Shown piece after piece: positions 22,165 to 35,602 of a stretch of DNA of 64,000 bases. Every line of letters starts with the position of its first letter. The stretch's first letter is position 1. The position numbers and the translations under genes are program-made. The stretch is from Pomphorhynchus laevis (taxonomy: Eukaryota > Acanthocephala > Palaeacanthocephala > Echinorhynchida > Pomphorhynchidae): positions 1 through 64,000 of the forward strand of contig WNNJ02001667.1 in NCBI GenBank assembly GCA_012934845.2. Reading direction: 5' to 3'. Below the pieces are notes generated by a model. It was not told the origin of the DNA, ran no database searches, and saw only the letters and a program-made list of their open reading frames with translations.

Positions 22165-22592
22165 GTAAATATACAATGTTGGGTCGAGGGATAGGGGCCA
22201 AAACCTGATAACATAAGAATTATTAAGTATTTATAATTGTTAATTATTTTATTATTTTATTTAATATAAACTTACATAGTCGTAAATTAATCTTTGATTT
22301 ATTGTACAGCTGTTTTCTTTAAAAAAACTTCTTATATTTACTTTTAAAAAATAACTTATTTAAAATTTCATTTTTTTATGTTTTTAATTTTCTGAAGATG
22401 CTAACAGAATTTAGCAAAATATCAAAAATAATTTCGTATTTCCTTTGATCCATCTCCAATAATTATTTATCAATAATGGATCAGTATCCACTATTTATAA
22501 TTTATTCATTTATATTCATTTATTTTTATTTTTTATTTTTATTAAATACGTATACCCAGTAAGCTGGTTTGATCAGTTTGCTGATTTGATTT
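22165..22592 (+). mobile_element. Decayed Penelope-like end abutting the ALG9 start
   Basis: 22,178-22,212 matches the pseudoknot region (TGTTGGGTCGAGGG, AGGGGCCAAAACCTGATAAC). The tail word is seen in the form CGTATACCCAGTAAGCTG at 22,548, ending about 30 bp before the ALG9 start codon. A reversed piece of the 180-bp array (22,385-22,500) lies inside it. Confidence 0.65.
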
Positions 22593-22623
22593 GTTTAATT
22601 ATTTTTTTGTAGATTTACTTAAA

Positions 22624-25600
22624 ATGAAATCCGTCGACGTTCATTCAAGCTTTCGTACATTTTTGAACCGACTGCAGGCTTTTCTTATAGTTCGCTTTGC
22701 ATCCATTCGATGGAATCCAATTGATGACTGTGATGAAATATTTAATTTTTATGAACCGGTATCATATATATTATAGATTAAATAACTCAAAAAATATAAC
22801 TTTATTTAGTTACATTTTCTTTTGCATGGAAAAGGTTTTCAAACCTGGGAATACGCACCAAAATTTGCATTGCGTTCATATGCCTATCTCATTCCGTTTT
22901 ATCTCGTATTGCTGCCCATCAAATCGGCACCTAAGGCAAACCACATATTCTGTTTGTAATTTTTACTTTATCAAGTTTAGATTGTTCAATTCTACTTGTT
23001 CAGAGCATTTCTATCTTTGATATGCTCACTGTGCGAATTATATTTCATTCGGTATCTTTGTAATATTTTACCTTCAAAGTATTTTATAATTTGTACAGTT
23101 CCTTTGGACGCAAATTTTCAACGGATGCCGAAAATTTACTAATTGCTCTTCACATTTGCAGTGTTGCCATGTTCAGAAGTTGTGTCAGTTTCGTAAACAA
23201 TAGTTTTTCAATGTATACTGTAATGCTGGCATATGGATTTTGGTTCGATGATAAAAACAAGGTTACTCTTAACTTTTTAAGCAAGTTTGATGAATTTAAC
23301 TTATCAATTCTTATAATAGAGAAGTAAAAATCAACAAAATAGTTTTAAAACTTAAATTTACAATATATAAATCAACAAAATATTATTAAAAACTTATTTT
23401 AACTATTAAGATATTTTTTATGAATATATAATAAACAATCTGCTTTGTATTTGAATAACGTACACAAAATAATCAAATTTAATATAAGGAAATACGTCCT
23501 TGGTATATATTTGGCCTTGCTGCTATGTTGGGTAAAGGAGTTAGGGGCCGAAACCTGATAGCATAGCAGTTCCTCTTGATGACATCTAATTCTTATTCTG
23601 ATACAACGTCTGTTATTTATAAGTCATTTCATAAAAATTGACTTTTAATACGAAGGCTCGGTAAGCTAATATATAAGGCTCAGTATTGATAATAAACAAT
23701 ATGTTTTGTACTAGAATTAGATACTGGATAATTAAATTTCATCAGAGGATATACGTTATTAAAATGGATTTGATCCCGCTGCAATGTTAGGTCGATGAAT
23801 AGGGTTCAAAACACCTGATAGCATAGCAGTTCCTCCTGATGACCTCTAATCCTTATTCTGAAACATCGTTTGTTATTTATTAGTCAATTTATAAAAATTG
23901 ACTTTTATTTAAAATTTCAATCTTAAATGTTTACTTGATATAAAAATAAATTATAAAATCTTTCACAATATTTTGTAGTGAACAACATTCTCTTAGAATG
24001 TTAATATAATTATCTTATTATAATTATTTATCTTCATTTTTAATTTATATATAAAATACGTAGACTCAGTTATCTGATCTAATTCTTCCGTAGACCACTT
24101 ACTTTAATTCTTACAATAATAAGTTATACATCAAACTATTCACAAAAATGAAATATAAAACTGATTAAATTATTATTTTAATAATAATCTACAAATTCTA
24201 ATATTTATCTCATATTTATTTTATATAAATGGATGTATATCAAAATATTTACAAAGTAATTTGAATAGAATAAAGAAAAAAGGCGTGTTCTCTATTTAAG
24301 AAATAAGTCAAATCGAGATAAAATACTTTCGGACAGATCGTATATTATTAGTAATTATATAAAAAATGATTTTTATTATAAAGTTTAACAAATTGTATCG
24401 TTATTTTAATTGTATAAAATATTATATAATTATTTTATATTTATAATTAGCTATCTTTATTTTTAATTTATATATAAAATACGTAGACTAAGTTATCTGA
24501 ATAAGTCCGTCAATGGCTAGATCAAATCCCTTAACTGAAGCACATATTGTGTGTTCTAAAAATGGAAATATCTTAATCTAAATTTTTTGATAGTTTAATC
24601 GATTAATATTATACCACATATTGGAATAAAGATTTGAGGTCATTAACAGGAGCTATTCTGTCATCAGGTTGCTTCCTATGTTTATCTAATTCATGCCAAT
24701 GATGGATTTCAACTGTTGTAATGTGAATATATAGCGTAATTAATTATCCTAACATGATATTATTTCTCTTTTAATATAATTTTCGACAGAACAACTTTCC
24801 ACGCATTCACCGTTTATTTTCGTAGTATGTTTTATATATTTTTTAAGTCGAAATCACATCATATGTATTGACGTATATAGTTTGTATGTTATGGTGTACA
24901 TATTTTATATGTAGACTATAAAATAATGAACAAATAAAAATTGAAAAAAATAAAGCTATGATTTCAAACGCATGCCTTCAGGCTTTGAATTTTTAACACT
25001 CTACCCTTTACCGTCTTCGACATTCCCGCTTTAATGGTTTAGAATATTTCAGTGGTTTACCTCAGTCCGTATATTTTCTGTTTTCTTAAATTCCTAACGC
25101 TCATCTGTATCTTTACTGACACATTGTATTCCCCAAGTAACCGTTTATTCTTCTTGAATATACTGTGAAATTAAATTTTATTTTAAAATTAAAAATAAAT
25201 TTAATTAAATTTTTGACTATTAACTGTTTGAATAGTCGAGATCAAATAATTTCGCTTAAACGAAAGAACACGTTCCATCGATATTTCTTAGATTAAATAT
25301 TTTCGCATAACTATATGCTTATTAAAGATTAAATTAAATTTAAATTAAATTAGTCGAGAAAATTATAATTAGTCGAGAAATTAAAATAGTCGCGATCTTA
25401 TAATTTCGCCTAAACGAAAGGACACGTTTCGTCGATATTTCTTAGCCTAACCCTTACAAGATGCTAATTGGAGAGGTAAATGCTGTAATGTACTATTGAA
25501 CAAATAACTGGATGTCTTATTTTAAAATTAACTATGCTTAACTTTGATATTTAAAGGCTAGAAATTAACAAAATTTAAATATAAATCTTTATTATGCATG

Positions 25601-28600
25601 TTTTTGTATATTAATTTAATAATAATCAATGTGTTATCCAAGTAGTCTAATAATGAAATAATTAGAAAATAGTCTAATCATAAAAAAATATAAATAAATA
25701 GTCTAATAATAAAAATTATCAATACAACTATATAAAGAATTTAATTTCATTTACTATATAATATCATAACATATTAAAGAATATTATACTTTAATTTATA
25801 TTATATCTACTATTGTGGTATAAATTATAATTTAAAATAGTAATTTATAATTTATATTAAAGTTTTTCATTATATGAAATAATATCAGATATATTGTTTC
25901 AATTGACTTAATTGATTTTATTAATTTTCTGTTTGTTTTCTTTATAATAATACAAATTTATTTAACGTGGCAAATTATATCATATATTTTCATTCGATTC
26001 TTTCTCACTTAAGCTTTCTATATTCGCAATAGCAGTTTCGTCGTTGTTTGGTTGGGTTTATTCTGCATTGCTAGGGTATGCCGGATTAGAATAAGTAGTT
26101 GCTGATATTTTTATCTCTTTTACTCAGACTGCCAATTGCAATTGATATATTATTTAAGCAAGTGAAAATAAAGACGTTTACAATAACATCAATTATGTCC
26201 GGGCTTGCGATTTCGGTAAGATGAATAGATTTTATTAGTAAAATCATTTACTAATAAATAATATAAATATTGATAAATAAAAGATAAGTAATAAAAAATA
26301 ATAAATAATAAATGATATTTTATCCACTTATACTACAAGTTAATAATAGCATTTAGAATAAAAATAGTTTCAAATAAACGTATGGTAGCTAATGAATTTA
26401 ATGTCAGTAATTTCTTGTAAATTTTTAATGTTATACTTATTTTAAACCTGAAAATAGTATAAATGCTGATATCGTGAAATATATACTCCTGAAAACCTTA
26501 AATTCTAGCACAATAGATTTATTTTAACCTAGGTCTAATATTGTAATCAACAATTCTCAATCTATTTAAAACACTCAATTACTAAAAATTCTTTTAAATT
26601 TAAAAATTTATATTTTAATAAAAAATAATAATTCTTATAAAAAAATAGATAAATATTTTTAAATAGCCATGACGAACTATTTTAAATAATTGTTACGATA
26701 TTTAATTTTAAGTACGAAAGAATTTTAATAAAACTTATTTTAGTTAAAACGATCAGGAAAGTATAAACCTGCATGCTGTTTTACAACCTTCGTCGGGAAG
26801 CTTAACCTAGAATGCGCGTACCACAGACGCCTAGCCTACAATGAGACGTTTCGACCTTAGTCTACTCATCACTACAGGGTTGTATCATCAGTGGGCCCTG
26901 TTACTAAACAACTTCGACAATACTGGATTCTCAGTAAACCTCTGAAAGGAATTCACTAAGCGCACGCTCCTCCACCGGTGACCAGCCTTACATCTGGTAT
27001 GGTTCGCGTAAGCATTGGCTTCACATGACAGCATGTGTGCTATCGTTTCATCCTTGATCAGCTTACTAAGGTTGCTGAACAAGCAAGACGCTTGTATACA
27101 GCAATTGCAAAGCACTTATGTAATTTTAATATACATTAATAGAATTGTCGATACAATTTAATATGAGTCATATATGAGTCATATATTTGAGTTAAAATTT
27201 TTATTTTTAAAAACCAAACTTAAGAAAAAAAAATTATAAACTAAACTCTATATTTTTTATTTTAGTATTTTGTTTTATAACTTCAATATGATATTTAAGG
27301 AAATAAAAACTTGACTTATTATAATTTAAGAATATATACTGAGAGTAATTTTGAGTCTTCAAACTGTTGATCGTTTTGTCAATTGTTTAATATAATAATG
27401 GAAGCGATGTGTAAAGCTTCCTGAGCGTTGTCGGATGCTAGTTGCTAATCAATTATCGGTTGTTCATTAAATCATAGTCACTTTGGTACATAATCGCATT
27501 TTTTGGTCACTAGTCAATTTTATAGAAATTTCTAAATTACGAATAGTGAAAAATCTACTTAAAACAGTTGCATTAAGGTTTTTGGCATAAAATAGAAAAA
27601 GGCGTTAGTTGATTTAAAAATATTAAAAATTGTAATTAATTTTAATTGAAATTTTGATGACCATCTTTTATTATTATTACTTTACTTCAATCTTATCAGC
27701 CAACATCAGTACGCTACATTTCAGTATTGGTGGATCTTATTAGCTACTGACCCAATACCTACATTTCACGTTTCGGTCCTTTTAATGAGGTCTGACAATC
27801 ACTCGACTCGTCTGCTTTATTAACCATTAGATTTAATGAAATACTTTCGTCTTACATTTTGCAAATTTAATTGAAATCATTTATAATTTCAAATTAAATC
27901 AGCGTTGGTAGGGGATGGTGCAACCTTCAATTTGAAAACTTACTTTTTTTCCTATTATCTGAAAACCTATTATCAAACTAGTCATATATAGTTTGCTTCC
28001 TACTTTTAAGTTGATATACCTGTGCAGTCATTGTTACTATTGAAATTTTGATGACTATTTTATCCTGCATGCTGTTTTCATCCAATCAGCAACAGTACGC
28101 TACATTTGAGTATTGGTGAACATCATCAGCTATTGATATAATACCTACGTTTCACGTTTCGGTCCTGTTGATGTTGGCTGACGATCACTCGACTCGTCTG
28201 CTTTTATTGGCAATTAGATTTAATGAAAGACTTTCATCGTACATTTTATATATTTATTTGAAATCATTTCTTATTTCAAATTAGATCAGTGTTGGTAAGG
28301 AAAGGTGCTACTTTCAATTTGAAAACCTAGATATTTTTGCAATTTATTGCAATTTTCAAACTACCTTAATGTTATAATTTGTTAATACAAATTAAATACA
28401 AATTTAGTAAATAAATGACTATGAATATTTAGCGTATTTATAATATTTTGTATTTATACGTATGTTTTGCATTTATTCCATAGTGTGCAGTGAATGCCGT
28501 AAATCATTCACCATCTATAGAGACGTTGATTTGTGCACCAACTACTAATGATCTATTTGACTTTGAAAGTTTTTATAAATATATAATATTCAATCCTTAC

Positions 28601-31600
28601 ATATTTAAAATAACTAACTTATAATATTAAATCCTTACTTATTTTGATTTTATCTTTATTGTTAAGCTCTTTATGGTAGTTGTAGATTCAATGTTTTACA
28701 AAAAGATAACGTTTACTTTTCTAAACCATATTATCTATAATTTATTCACAACTGGAGGTGGCTCATCGCTGTATGGTATGCATTTTTATTGTTTTGATAC
28801 TCAATACTAACTAGATTGAATAAATTATGTTAATTACGTATTTAAATATAAAATTGTATATTTTCTAATTAATTATGAAGTGATTACTGTCATGTCGCAG
28901 AACGTTATGCTGAAGTAAAACTATAAATTATAAATATAAATATAAATTTATATTTATAAATATGAATTATAACTAATTTAGCATTTTTAATACTCTGATC
29001 TATTAATGTATTAATTAATTTAACGACTAATAATAAATAATTACTTTGTTAATTAGGTGTTAGTATATCAATTAATTATTTTATTTCATTAATTTAACAA
29101 ACTTTATTTTACTTAATTAATTTATTTGCTTATATCAGATACCTGTATTCATTTCATTACTTTTGTTCTTTCCTTCTACTGATGTTCTTTAAATTTTTTA
29201 AAATTGCGATAAAATTGTGTTGCTTGGAGTTATGAAAAGGAAGTTAATTAAACGAAAGAAATGATAGTGAGCTAAAAATAGGATATTTTCATTTTTAAAC
29301 TTAGACATTCGAAGACTTAAACATTTCAAGGTAAGATAAGGTAATAAACATTGAGGTAAGATAAAATAAATAAGATAACGATTTTCTTAATATAAAAATG
29401 TTGAATTGTCAATGACTTGCCAAAAATGAAGAGCTAAGTTAATGAACATTGCAACGTGAATAACGGAAATGAACAACGGCAACTTTTGAAGACACAAAAG
29501 AATCGATGTCAATAGAAAAAAAAAAGTACGAAAGAAAATTCAATTAAAAAATATAATAAAAATAAGATTTTCTTAAAAACAATAATACATGCGGATAATA
29601 AAAAAAGTTATCAGTTAGAGAAAAAGAAAAAGCATAACACGTCAGACAAGCACATCATGTGGATAAGTTATAAGTCGAGGAGTGAATTTTTTGATGCGCA
29701 ATGAAAGGTAGGGGACTGTGGTTTGTGAATAAGATAACCGTTCCTAGCTCTGCGGAGTGCTGCATTGATCCAACGACCTGTTCTGCCGTTGAAGTAACCT
29801 AGTACCATGTCGTAACCGCTGTCGATAATCCTATCTAGGAGGTCACGGTTCTTGTGAATCGCCCCTGGACGGATGTAGACATTGGCTAGATTAAAGCGTT
29901 TACCGTTCTTAGAGAGTGAATATACTATACAAGACATGGCTGGACATGAATAGTTTAATAGGAGGGAGGATCTTAATGAGCATTTAACTAAGGTCAAGAG
30001 TCCTTGAAATGAAGAGTAGTGAGGTGGGGTAATGTACGGAGTATAGTGGAAGCAAAAGTGCTTAGAGATGAATCGAGTAATATTCTGGGGGAGAAAGATA
30101 GACCGCGTCTCCTGAAGGACTATAACATCTGCATCTCTACCAGATAGAAGTCTAAGGGCAGAAACACCTCTCGAATTCCACTGAAGGATATTCAGTGAAA
30201 TAGACACACGAGTACTCTACATTGTGATGGTATAGTTGGAAGTGGGATTGCCGACCTAAACAGAGCGAGGGACTGAAAAGTTTCCCTTTACGCCACAAGC
30301 GCCGTCCAAGGTGGGTACTTGCCCACGGGCAACATCTTCATTTCTCCAAGCGGCTACTATTATCCCCTTTAGCATCTTTCCCAACGTTAAGGGGTGGGGA
30401 TGGGATGCGCCGAAGCCCCCTCTTCTTTGACTCAGAACACAATAGGCATAGGCGAGACCGGATTGGAACTGATGACGGAGATAAGGGTAGCAACCAAATC
30501 TTCTCCCTTCTTGATGACCGTCTCGACGCGCTCATTCACAATACGAAGTATGTCGCTGTCAGTTATTTGCGAGGCTGTATGAGCAAATGTTTCGGTGAAC
30601 TTCGCCGGCGCTTGCTTGATGAACGAGTTACAATAATTCTTAAATTGAATGCATTTTTGTGACCAGGCTGGATGGCCTTCACCGCATTTGGAATAGATGG
30701 GAAGAGCCATACACGTTTCTCCGGAAATTAGTCCCTGACAGTAAGAAGAGCTGCAAATACCGCATGTTTTCGGTTTGAAGCAGCTGGAAGCCCAGTGTCC
30801 ACACGCGTGGCACTGGTTGCAATGCGTAAAAGCATGTTTATCATTGTTTATAACCGAAAAACGTAGGTTGTACCCTAAAAAGGGTTGAAGGCTGTATTTG
30901 AAAGAATCTACGCCTGTTCTGTTGGTGCGGAACAAAAACCTATAGGCAGAAGGAAGCCGTTCTTCCCCATGACTGTTCGAAGATTCGATACTTTAAATAT
31001 AGATTGAAGATCTTCTATGTCTTTCACTTCTAATTGACTGGGAAGATATGAAATTTTAATTGAAGCCAGTATCGGTCTAACCTGGATTATGCCCATATCC
31101 TAAAATGTAGAATCAAAAAAGTTCACATAGCTTTTTAGTATATCTGGCATTGCAAAAGAAATTTTAATATCGGTTTAAAAAAATTCAATCGAATTGAACA
31201 AAATTCTGTTTGTGTATTTATCGGCAAAAGGTCGTAAGAACGTATTGAACAGATTACGCCTTTCAATAGGCTTTAATATTTTTTTATAATAACAAGGTTT
31301 TTAAACTTTGGGATTGGATGGAGTACCTCCACACCCTCCGTAACAATTAAAACGTTACTGACCTTTTTTCCAACGATTTCGTATTGATTTTATCTTCTTT
31401 TGGGCCACTTTCGAAGAAAATTTGATCTGTTTCCATTGGTAAACTGCAATCTTTTGGAGCTCCGAAAGTACTTTTTATACTGCACATTTTTTAAGTTGTC
31501 AAAAATAATGATAATCGTTTTGATCCGATGTTATGGCACGTGTGGATCAACACTGGTAGTTCTAATCTATTTGATTCTAATACTTTTAATATGTTAAGCT

Positions 31601-34600
31601 GTAATTTAAATTTATATTGTGATTTCTTTTAAAGGAATTGAACCGTGGATATATTACATCAAGAATCTATTTCTTAATTTTAACATACTCTTTCCTATTG
31701 CCATGGCATCGCTCCCGCTGCTGGTATGACATTTTGATTTTACATATGTTGCTACTTAGTTATTTATTTAATTAAGATTATTCTGAAGAGGATTAGCACA
31801 CGACAAACATGTATTACAACAACGGATTACAAAATCTATTTTACAGTTTAATCTTTAAATTTAGCAATTTACACACCATTTTTACTCTTATCAACATTAT
31901 ATCTCTGGATGGGTGTTTTACTTTCAATGCCACATAAGGTTAGCACGAAAATAATAGTTAAATTTATTTACAAATACAATTAATTCGATTTCGTTTTTAT
32001 CTATTTTTTAAGCGAAATTTTTATCATTTTTGTTTTAATATTTACCGATTTTAAAGTTTATTATTATCACTAGCAAGTTATTCTAAATTTTAGTTTATAA
32101 TTATTCATTTAAATGGTTTTAAATAATTAGCTAAATAAATGTTACTAATAAATAAAATCACCATTAAGTTAGCCATTTTAGATATAATTAATTCTTCCTT
32201 CATGATATTTATTATATATTTCAATATAATAGAAGCTAGATTATATATATGATAGTATGTTAGATATATCCATCATTGTTAATCGTGATTATTGATCGTT
32301 TATATTTTGCAGTGTGTTAATCAAAACAATCAAGAAACACAAGATTTTTTTTGACGTTCCGGCGTTAGCCTTTATCAAACACAATACGTTAATACAAGTT
32401 TTGTGTTTCTTAATTGTTTTGATTAACAAACTGCAATATATATTTCAATGTAGTTGCCGATTGAAACTGAATTTGATCAACGAACTGCAGGCTCCATGTA
32501 TTTCTAGACGACCACTTTTGCATTGAAATAGTGGAGTACTCATACACTCCTCAGTAGAATGAAGTACCCACTTGTCGTTTCGGTTGCCTGTGCGACAGTA
32601 TAAGAAGGCATTTCCGACACATTGCTTAATCGACTGAGACTTTCGCTCTCGATCAAGAACATTTGCTGTGCATACCATCCTTATCTACTTAGCAGAGATT
32701 GTTGCTGACTGTTTGTTCCACTCGTTGTTCTGATTCGAGAGATCAAAAGGGGCAACATTTGAAACCTTCTACTTGCTTCCAAAAATTCACACAACCACGA
32801 CAATTTATCGGTTATCTGATAGTGAGTTTCTACATTACGCCAACTAGATTGCTTTCCATCTATACGCAATCCTTACTATATATCTTAATGACAAAGATAA
32901 AATCTTACAGAAAAAGTTCAACAGAATTAGTACAGAAACATTGCTCTCTAAAGCGCTTAGCGATAAAGCTATACGGTTAACGCCGATGCAGTAAATCTCT
33001 ACACATGGATATCTCATAATGATTGAATAGCGGCAGCAAATGAAATAATGCAGATATTAAACTGATTCCATAAGAAACGTGCCTTTGTAAGTGGGGCATT
33101 ACATAATATCTTCAACAACAATTTTATATAATTTGATACGTCGAAATAAAAACAAATAGAAGGCACAACAATGGGAACACCGTGTGCCTCGGATCGTTTA
33201 ATGAAACGATCCATAATATACAAAGAAGGATTAAGGAGACGACGCTGGTGTTTAATAATAATGACTTCAAAAGATCAGTCTACAAACTCTATGACGAATT
33301 ATGGTTAAAGGATACTCACGTAGATTAATTTATTCTCAATTAAGACAAGTGATAAGCCTTAATCCAAATAAAAGCGAAGATCAATCAAAAACAGTAATAT
33401 TAGATTTTCATCTATTTTTCAAGACGTGTTAAAAAATACATGGGTGAGCTAATAAACGGCTTAGACAGAGAAAACGAATAAAACCACCGCGTGTAATATT
33501 AAGACCAAAACCAAATTAAAAGACGCATTTATCAGATCAAAATTAACAAACACAGGAATTTCAAATCGTAAGGGTGAGTGTAAAGCTTGCAAGCCCCCAC
33601 AATGTAAAACTATTGAAGTAATAACAACTACTAGAGTTTACCGCAGCTCATTAAGTTCAAAAGACCAGAACATTCAGTGCAATAATGACTGCTCTACAGT
33701 TAATATAGTTTACGTAGCAACGTGTACGAATTATAACTTGCAATTCGATTTTCCTAACGGTTTAAATGGTCATTGCTTCCGTTGGCGTGATATTACATGA
33801 TAACATCAAACGTTTATTAAAAATTGTTACATACACAATGCGGAACAAAGAGTACAGCTTCATTGATGTAATATTGAAATATTTCTAATTTGGAACTTGT
33901 GTTTTCAGATTGGAAAATCCCAACTGGGCGAAACTTCTTAAACTCTCTTCTGCTTCCTAGTTATAATTAACATTACTATTATGGGTTTTACTTTAAAATG
34001 CCATGATTTTAAAATTTTTATATTTTATTATTTGAACTAATAAATACTAAACCCACAATCTTCTTCCATTTCAAATATATAGTTATTATAAGAACGAAGA
34101 AGAAGAAAATATCTTTTATTTGATAAAAAGTCAAGACTTGAATTTTTTCAAATAAAGGATATTTTCTTTTTCGTTCCTATAATAACTATATTATTTGAAC
34201 TATTTAATAGTTCAAATAGGTCGCAGGTGGTGTTAGTCCAAGTGAACTAAAAATGCTAAGAACTATAGCAAAACTTTATTCAGATCGAACACAATTGCCT
34301 TATGCTGATCATTTGAATCGTTTGATGCGCAGTGGCATTTCTATTATGCAAAGCAGCATCGAACAGCATCAGAGGTGGACGTTCAACAATAGGGCGCCCA
34401 ACTCATGGGATACATTGAAGAGTCAAATAAATATCAAAATTTTGAAAATTGTAATATAGGATATCTAATTGCTTGTAATTGTTTCTGAATAATAATGGTG
34501 TGGTGTAAAAAGTCTATTTAACAAAATGTAAGAACATAACTAAAAGCATATTCAAAATGTTCATTAAAAAATTTATTACAGTTTATTAATTCTTTATGCG

Positions 34601-35507
34601 AATAACTAAATCAGCGGAATCTAGTATTTTATACTATAAATAAAAATAATTTACATTTATAGAAAGTAAGAATTTAAAATAAAAACCAATTTTTATAAAT
34701 TCACTAGTAAATAACATACGATGTATCCGAATAAGGATTAGAGATAATAATAAACCGCAAATTGCATAGATCTGAATATTAGCTAGCAATCGAAATCCTT
34801 ATCGCTTTGTGATTGAGAGTATTACATCTTAGCATTTTTTAAATATTTTTATAATCAAACTGAGATTTATTGTTTTTAATTTTTTATAACTATTTTCTAA
34901 CCTATAGGAAGATCGGTTTTTATTTCCAGTATATCCACTATTTCTCATTTCAATACCAATCACAATTGGAATCATACAGGTAATAGTTTATAAACATATT
35001 TGTTTAGTTGATTTATAACATATAAATTGAAAGGTTAAAATCTGTGAAAGCTTTTAAGTTTTCGTGAAATTACTGCGTGACGAGTGAAATATGTACTTAT
35101 ATATATGTTATCTAGCATGGGATTTTCGGGTGTGATCTTCGTAGGACCGTTCATTTAGATATTGTAAAAGTATCTTATTAACACCGATCAACAAAAGTTT
35201 TAATATTCGAACGTTTCGGTTCTTAAACCTTCATCAGCATTGTAATTTGCTAGAACACTTATAAATTTTCTTCTAGAACACTTATAAATTTATAAGTGTT
35301 CTAGCAAATTACAATGCTGATGAAGGTTTAAGAACCGAAACGTTCGAATATTAAAACTTTTTGTTGATTGGTGTTAATAAGATACTTTTACAATATATAT
35401 AATGAAGTGTAGAAAACAGGCAAAGACACTTATAATTTATAAGTGTCTTGAACTTATAAATTATATATATTATATATAATAGGCACGCAGCTTGAACTCA
35501 ATCAAAC

Positions 35508-35602
<95 letters not shown>

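Noticed and set aside
22942-22958. Sequencing error in place of the GC-AG intron
   Set aside because: Not excluded, but the GC-AG junction restores both phase and family alignment without editing any base, so it is the simpler reading.
31400-31597. 65-codon ORF in ALG9 intron 7
   Set aside because: Hydrophobic by AT-rich chance, with no family resemblance; it lies in an intron and ends just before exon 8.
35505-35600. Functional element in the (AT)n run
   Set aside because: A simple microsatellite; length polymorphism is the likely explanation.
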